Shown here: positions 63,797 through 64,000 of the stretch, piece by piece
Layout of the letters: each line of letters opens with the position of its first letter
Position numbering within the stretch: position 1 is the first letter of the stretch
Source: Enhygromyxa salina
Lineage (GTDB): Bacteria; Myxococcota_A; Polyangia; Nannocystales; Nannocystaceae
Length of the DNA: 64,000 nt
NCBI RefSeq assembly: GCF_002994635.1
Contig: NZ_PVNL01000124.1
Location: forward strand, 62,001 to 126,000
Direction of reading: 5' to 3'
Program-made: the position numbers and the translations under genes
The notes under the pieces: model-generated
Database searches by the model: none
What the model saw: only the letters and a program-made list of their open reading frames with translations
Told to the model about the DNA's origin: nothing

Positions 63797-64000
63797 ATGC
63801 GTGGAGCGATCCTGAAGTCATGGCTGTCCCTGGGTCTCGTGGCGCTCGCTGGCAGCAGCGCCGCAGCTTGCGATCGCGGCGGTCCGGTCGAGACCCCCGA
63901 GCCCGCGGGGCCGCCCGTCGAAGACCCGACCAAAGCCGCCCCCGCCGAGGTCCCCAGCACCGGCGTCGATGGCCTGGTCGCCTCGATCGATCCCAGCGTC
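63797..64000 (+). CDS. Lipoprotein, 3'-partial
   Basis: 68 codons before the window ends. ATG 63797 begins MRGAILKSWLSLGLVALAGS followed by SAAAC, a lipobox with Cys25. The mature part starts DRGGPVETPEPAGPPVEDP, a Pro/Glu-rich linker as in other envelope proteins here. Divergent from the ABC ATPase gene with a 77-bp gap. The functional domain is outside the window. Confidence 0.75.
   Translation, partial: MRGAILKSWLSLGLVALAGSSAAACDRGGPVETPEPAGPPVEDPTKAAPAEVPSTGVDGLVASIDPSV

Overview
The window is a high-GC bacterial chromosome segment with about fifty genes on both strands. It looks like a predatory myxobacterium of the Nannocystis/Plesiocystis group. The evidence is composition plus style: many secreted lipoproteins whose lipid-anchored Cys is followed by a long Asp-Gly linker built from GGCGAC/GGCGAT hexamers, lone Hanks-type kinases, FecR/sigma pairs, AgmX/PglI-type proteins and FG-GAP/VCBS surface proteins. 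The taxon is inferred. I see no rRNA, tRNA, CRISPR, phage or insertion sequence.

Layout. 0-7.7 kb: a SHOCT-type protein cut by the window edge, an outer-membrane barrel protein, and a tightly overlapping Entner-Doudoroff operon zwf-pgl-edd-glk-eda, facing a LacI-like sugar-sensor/diguanylate cyclase fusion (7.7-10.0 kb). 10.2-15.5 kb: an ECF-type sigma factor, a FecR/TPR membrane protein, and cell-envelope lipoproteins. 15.6-16.6 kb: a DUF808 membrane protein. 16.7-25.4 kb: the most unusual region. It has a two-gene operon of a LysM/peptidoglycan-binding adaptor and an 1184-residue protein that fuses a peptidylarginine deiminase (PAD) to a ubiquitin-specific protease (USP, C19). All four PAD catalytic residues and the USP Cys and His boxes are present. 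Next to it lie a divergent protein with three copies of a WVEVELVDESG module, a PNGase F-like lipoprotein and a POT peptide transporter. 25.6-36 kb: a GAF/zinc protein, a VCBS lipoprotein, ExbD, DUF523, a Ser/Thr kinase, and a parvulin-HupE/UreJ-DUF3604 operon. 36-46 kb: an FG-GAP repeat protein, a small gene coupled to an Smr protein, and two related TerB/Coq4-like proteins bracketing an SDR and a PlsC acyltransferase, followed by a zinc-ribbon membrane protein and a P-domain lipoprotein. 46-57 kb: a methyltransferase, a beta-propeller protein, an AgmX-type and a DUF4360 protein, a thioredoxin-like lipoprotein, an alpha/beta hydrolase-PanE-YhhN cluster, and a possible structured RNA. 57-64 kb: two coupled secreted proteins, one resembling a vitellogenin-type lipid carrier, an ABC-2 exporter, and a lipoprotein cut by the window end.

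How it fits together. The first block is a complete glucose-to-pyruvate/GAP route (glucokinase, G6P dehydrogenase, lactonase, dehydratase, aldolase) with its own outer-membrane protein and a neighbouring sugar-to-c-di-GMP sensor. The 16.7-25.4 kb block groups enzymes whose usual substrates are eukaryotic-type proteins (protein arginine, ubiquitin conjugates, N-glycoproteins) with a peptide importer. A delivered effector against eukaryotic prey is the simplest hypothesis, but no secretion apparatus is present in this window, so delivery is inference.
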